Part shown: positions 61,698-64,000 of the stretch, piece by piece
Layout of the letters: every line of letters starts with the position of its first letter
Numbering within the stretch: position 1 is the stretch's first letter
Assembly (NCBI RefSeq): GCF_042659465.1
Contig: NZ_JBHSSW010000066.1
Coordinates: 372,001 to 436,000, forward strand
DNA from: Ponticaulis profundi
Lineage (GTDB): Bacteria; Pseudomonadota; Alphaproteobacteria; Caulobacterales; Hyphomonadaceae
DNA: 64,000 nt
Direction of reading: 5' to 3'
Translations under genes and position numbers: made by a program
The notes under the pieces: generated by a model
The model's input: the letters and a program-made list of their open reading frames with translations, nothing else
Database searches by the model: none
What the model was told of the DNA's origin: nothing

Positions 61698-63595
61698 TCC
61701 GTTACCTGAAGCTCTGAGAGATACGTTTCAATCATCTGAGAGTTGATCTCGTAATCAATATTTTTCTCAGCTTCGCTCGACAGCCCCCGAAGCAAGTCAT
61801 TGCTGATGACCGGAACGAGATTGGCGCGCGTTTCAGAGCGCATATTTTCCAAAGCCTGTGCGTCCGGAACCTGAATGGCCTCAACAGTCCCGATCAGAAG
61901 CCCGGACTGCAATGGCGCAGCAAATGCTTCATCGAGTTTCGCACTAAAAATCTGCCCGACTGCGCTTTGGGAGAAGCCAAGCGCTGCGCCTGATTGGCGC
62001 GTAATAGCCTGAGGCGGACGCTCCACCGAGCGATCAAGCGCTTCCGCCTCAACCGTTAGAGAAGACGCACCGGAATCGATCCGCTCCTGAATACCTTCGA
62101 CAAATTCAGCAAAAGCTTCCTGAGTCCGGCGTATTTGAAGCGCATTACGGAGTTCTTCGCGAATCTCATCAAGTTCAGGAATGCGCGGCTCAACGATTTT
62201 ATCGAGCTGGATAACATACTGTGTTCCTTCACCTTCGCGTCGGTCGCTTGTCTCATTCGGGAAAAGTTGGAAGCCATACTCCAGCGCACCCTCGAGAGTA
62301 GACAGATTGCGAATGAGCATGCCGTCTTTCGTGCGGCCGCGCTGATCAACGGGCGGGTAGGTGAATACCGGAGAGCCCAGAATGTCGGCCATCTCCTCGA
62401 CCTTCAAGCCTGCACCGACAGCATCGTCAATGTCATCAATGGCACGTGTGAGCATGCGTTGCGCGCGCGACGAGGTGAGCTCTCGACGAATCTCTTCCTT
62501 CACGTCTTCGAATGGAATGGCTTCACCTGCTTCTTCCTCGGTAACACGGAAAAGTGCCCAGCGACCGTCCAGCGCCTGTACTGGCCCGCTCCACACATTC
62601 ACAGGAGATTGGAACACAGCCTGCGCCAGCGCCTGATCAGAAATTTCGGACTGTTCGCTGGTGACGGGCGCTTCAACGCGCGCAGCCCCATCGGTTACAA
62701 CGGAGGCGAAGTCATTTCCGCCCAGCAGTGGACCAAGCGCCTGACGCGCACGGTCCGGATCGTCAAACCGGGCAACTTCGTATGTTCTTGTTCCCGGTAA
62801 TGAAAAGCGACGTTGCTGCGCTTCATACTCATTGCGGAGGTCAGCATCATCGATTGTCACCTGATGATAGAAATCAGTTTCATTGAGAGCGATCACAGAA
62901 AACTGGCGGCGTTCAGGCTCGGTTAGCGCGGCTTCACTTTCGGCATAAAACGCTTCCAGCTCCTCATCCGTTGGAGGATCGACCGCTTCTGGAAGATCTT
63001 CAGGAGTCGTGATGAAGAAAGCGATATTGCGCGCTTCCGCCTGATAAATGTTCCAGAGGTCGGAGATCGCATCAGACGGCTGAAGTGCCGCACTGATACC
63101 ATTCTCAACGAGATCAAACGTCAAATCATCCAGAATCGCACGCTCGAACTGGGTTTCCGAATAGCCTTGCTGCGCGATGAGATTACGGAACGTATCGACG
63201 TCGAACTCACCGGTGATCTCGTTTCTCGCTGCGTCCATGGATCGAACAAGCTGCGTCGCCGCCTTGTCGCTGGCGCTAATGCCGAGCTTGTCGAAATATG
63301 CCGCTGTCAACTGCCGATCAGCGAGAAGATTGATGATCTGGTCCAGGCGTCCGCTTTGAACCAGATCTTGTTTCGTGACATCATTGCCCTGATTTTGCTG
63401 TGAGCGAACAAAGTTGTTCGCGTACCGGTCCACATCCGACACTTCGACGGTGCGATTTCCAGCTTTCACAAGGCTCGCACCAAGCCCCGGTTTGAAGATG
63501 TCAGTAATGCCCCAAACCGCCAAACTGAGGATAAGAAGACCAATCAGGACCAAAGCAACTTTGGATCGGATAAGATTTCGAAATACAGTCAGCAT
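61694..63595 (-). CDS. ppiD: PpiD/SurA-type membrane-anchored periplasmic folding factor
   Basis: A 633-residue protein with one N-terminal membrane helix (about residues 12-31) and a large periplasmic part: a SurA-type chaperone region (about 35-250), a parvulin-like central region (about 255-385, poorly conserved by eye) and a second helical C-terminal region. The family helps newly exported outer-membrane and periplasmic proteins to fold. It heads the ppiD-trpEGDC unit, an order I remember from Caulobacter. GAGAAAG lies upstream of the ATG. Confidence 0.88.
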   Translation of the reverse strand: MLTVFRNLIRSKVALVLIGLLILSLAVWGITDIFKPGLGASLVKAGNRTVEVSDVDRYANNFVRSQQNQGNDVTKQDLVQSGRLDQIINLLADRQLTAAYFDKLGISASDKAATQLVRSMDAARNEITGEFDVDTFRNLIAQQGYSETQFERAILDDLTFDLVENGISAALQPSDAISDLWNIYQAEARNIAFFITTPEDLPEAVDPPTDEELEAFYAESEAALTEPERRQFSVIALNETDFYHQVTIDDADLRNEYEAQQRRFSLPGTRTYEVARFDDPDRARQALGPLLGGNDFASVVTDGAARVEAPVTSEQSEISDQALAQAVFQSPVNVWSGPVQALDGRWALFRVTEEEAGEAIPFEDVKEEIRRELTSSRAQRMLTRAIDDIDDAVGAGLKVEEMADILGSPVFTYPPVDQRGRTKDGMLIRNLSTLEGALEYGFQLFPNETSDRREGEGTQYVIQLDKIVEPRIPELDEIREELRNALQIRRTQEAFAEFVEGIQERIDSGASSLTVEAEALDRSVERPPQAITRQSGAALGFSQSAVGQIFSAKLDEAFAAPLQSGLLIGTVEAIQVPDAQALENMRSETRANLVPVISNDLLRGLSSEAEKNIDYEINSQMIETYLSELQVTE

Positions 63596-63628
63596 ACTTT
63601 CTCGGCTTTCAGGACAATCGCGTTTTGA

Positions 63629-63648
63629 ATTCTTGCACGCTCAAGAAT
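63629..63648. promoter_or_regulatory. Inverted repeat in the ppiD/tpiA divergent region
   Basis: ATTCTTG (63629-63635) and CAAGAAT (63642-63648) form a perfect 7-bp inverted repeat around six bases. It lies in the 99-bp region that must hold promoters for both ppiD (minus) and tpiA (plus). Could be an operator; no regulator can be named. Confidence 0.3.
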
Positions 63649-63694
63649 GGCTTGCTAGGCGGGATTACGGTCACATTCAAGATGGAACGAGAAC

Positions 63695-64000
63695 ATGCCA
63701 AAGCGTTTGATTGCCGGAAACTGGAAAATGAACGGCTTGAAAGCAGCCGTGAGCGAAGCAGAGACTGTCGCCAAGAGCCTTTCTGAGCAATCTGCAGATT
63801 GCGATGTTTTAATCTGTCCACCCGCAACGCTGATCGCGGTTTTCGAAGAAAAACTGACCGGCACAGCTGTGCAGTATGGCGGTCAGGACTGCCACACAAA
63901 CGAATCTGGCGCCCACACAGGTGACATCAGTGCTGAGATGCTAGCCGACCTAGGGTGCGCATTCGGCATTGTCGGGCACTCTGAACGACGCACGGATCAC
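63695..64000 (+). CDS. tpiA: Triose-phosphate isomerase, N-terminal part (continues past right edge)
   Basis: Interconverts glyceraldehyde-3-phosphate and dihydroxyacetone phosphate. The first 102 codons are in the window and contain LIAGNWKMNG with the catalytic Asn and Lys, VQYGGQDCH, GAHTGDISAEML and IVGHSERR with the electrophilic His. The ATG at 63695 gives the standard start. Confidence 0.96.
   Translation, partial: MPKRLIAGNWKMNGLKAAVSEAETVAKSLSEQSADCDVLICPPATLIAVFEEKLTGTAVQYGGQDCHTNESGAHTGDISAEMLADLGCAFGIVGHSERRTDH

Noticed and set aside
62135..62800. 221-residue frame on the plus strand
   Set aside because: Antisense to ppiD; composition is that of a shadow frame.
1..64000. Mobile elements, CRISPR, tRNA/rRNA, prophage, defence or toxin-antitoxin systems
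   Set aside because: Genes are packed with known housekeeping functions; I saw no transposase, integrase, repeat array, cloverleaf-like sequence or defence domain.

Overview
The window reads as a housekeeping segment of an alphaproteobacterial chromosome, most like the Caulobacterales/Hyphomonadaceae side. Reasons: an unbroken nuoA-N operon whose NuoE carries a long C-terminal extension; nuoN followed by birA-coaX-rnj-mce-DUF1467-proS-lolC-lolD-dnaE; rpsB-tsf-pyrH-frr-uppS-cdsA-dxr-rseP-bamA-skp-lpxD-lpxA-lpxI-lpxB; LpxI rather than LpxH; a short prolyl-tRNA synthetase; and a GTTC-N7-GTTC LexA box. From memory, the block from dnaE to tpiA follows the order seen in Caulobacter, except that fabZ is missing between lpxD and lpxA. 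By eye the base composition is moderate (low to mid fifties % GC). The taxon is an inference from gene content only.

Layout. 1-1368 (minus): the start of a family-4 glycosyltransferase that leaves the window, and a TesB-type acyl-CoA thioesterase. 1634-5909 (plus): glmS, glmM and a GDP-mannose 4,6-dehydratase-like gene (amino-sugar and sugar-nucleotide supply). 5916-10959 (minus): a complete branched-chain 2-oxoacid dehydrogenase operon (bkdA1, bkdA2, bkdB, lpd). A 355-bp divergent region follows, holding a candidate bkd promoter and two phased 16-bp dyads. 11315-27138 (plus): nuoA-N, with an SGNH-hydrolase lipoprotein gene inserted between nuoF and nuoG. 27145-37926 (plus): cofactor genes (birA, coaX), RNase J, methylmalonyl-CoA epimerase, proS, lolC, lolD and dnaE. 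38065-52176 (plus): translation, isoprenoid/phospholipid, outer-membrane assembly and lipid A genes, closed by a bidirectional terminator. 52231-55025 (minus): gltA and gltX. 55024-57108 (plus): comEC. 57105-63595 (minus): ppiD-trpE-trpG-trpD-trpC joined by start/stop overlaps, then lexA with its own SOS-controlled promoter. 63695-64000 (plus): the start of tpiA.

How the genes work together. Bkd oxidises valine, leucine and isoleucine 2-oxoacids to acyl-CoAs and NADH; methylmalonyl-CoA epimerase serves the propionyl-CoA end of that pathway; citrate synthase takes acetyl-CoA; complex I re-oxidises NADH. GlmS and GlmM feed UDP-GlcNAc, the substrate used by LpxA, LpxD, LpxI and LpxB; BamA, Skp, RseP, LolC and LolD build and police the outer membrane; UppS, CdsA and Dxr supply lipid precursors.

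I saw no tRNA, rRNA, CRISPR array, insertion sequence, prophage, toxin-antitoxin or defence locus, and nothing I can present as a clearly new system. The most interesting signals are the SGNH lipoprotein inside the nuo operon, the paired dyads upstream of bkd, a possible alternative-hairpin control of a TTG-started nuoJ, the lexA promoter/SOS box with its terminator lying inside comEC, and the missing fabZ.
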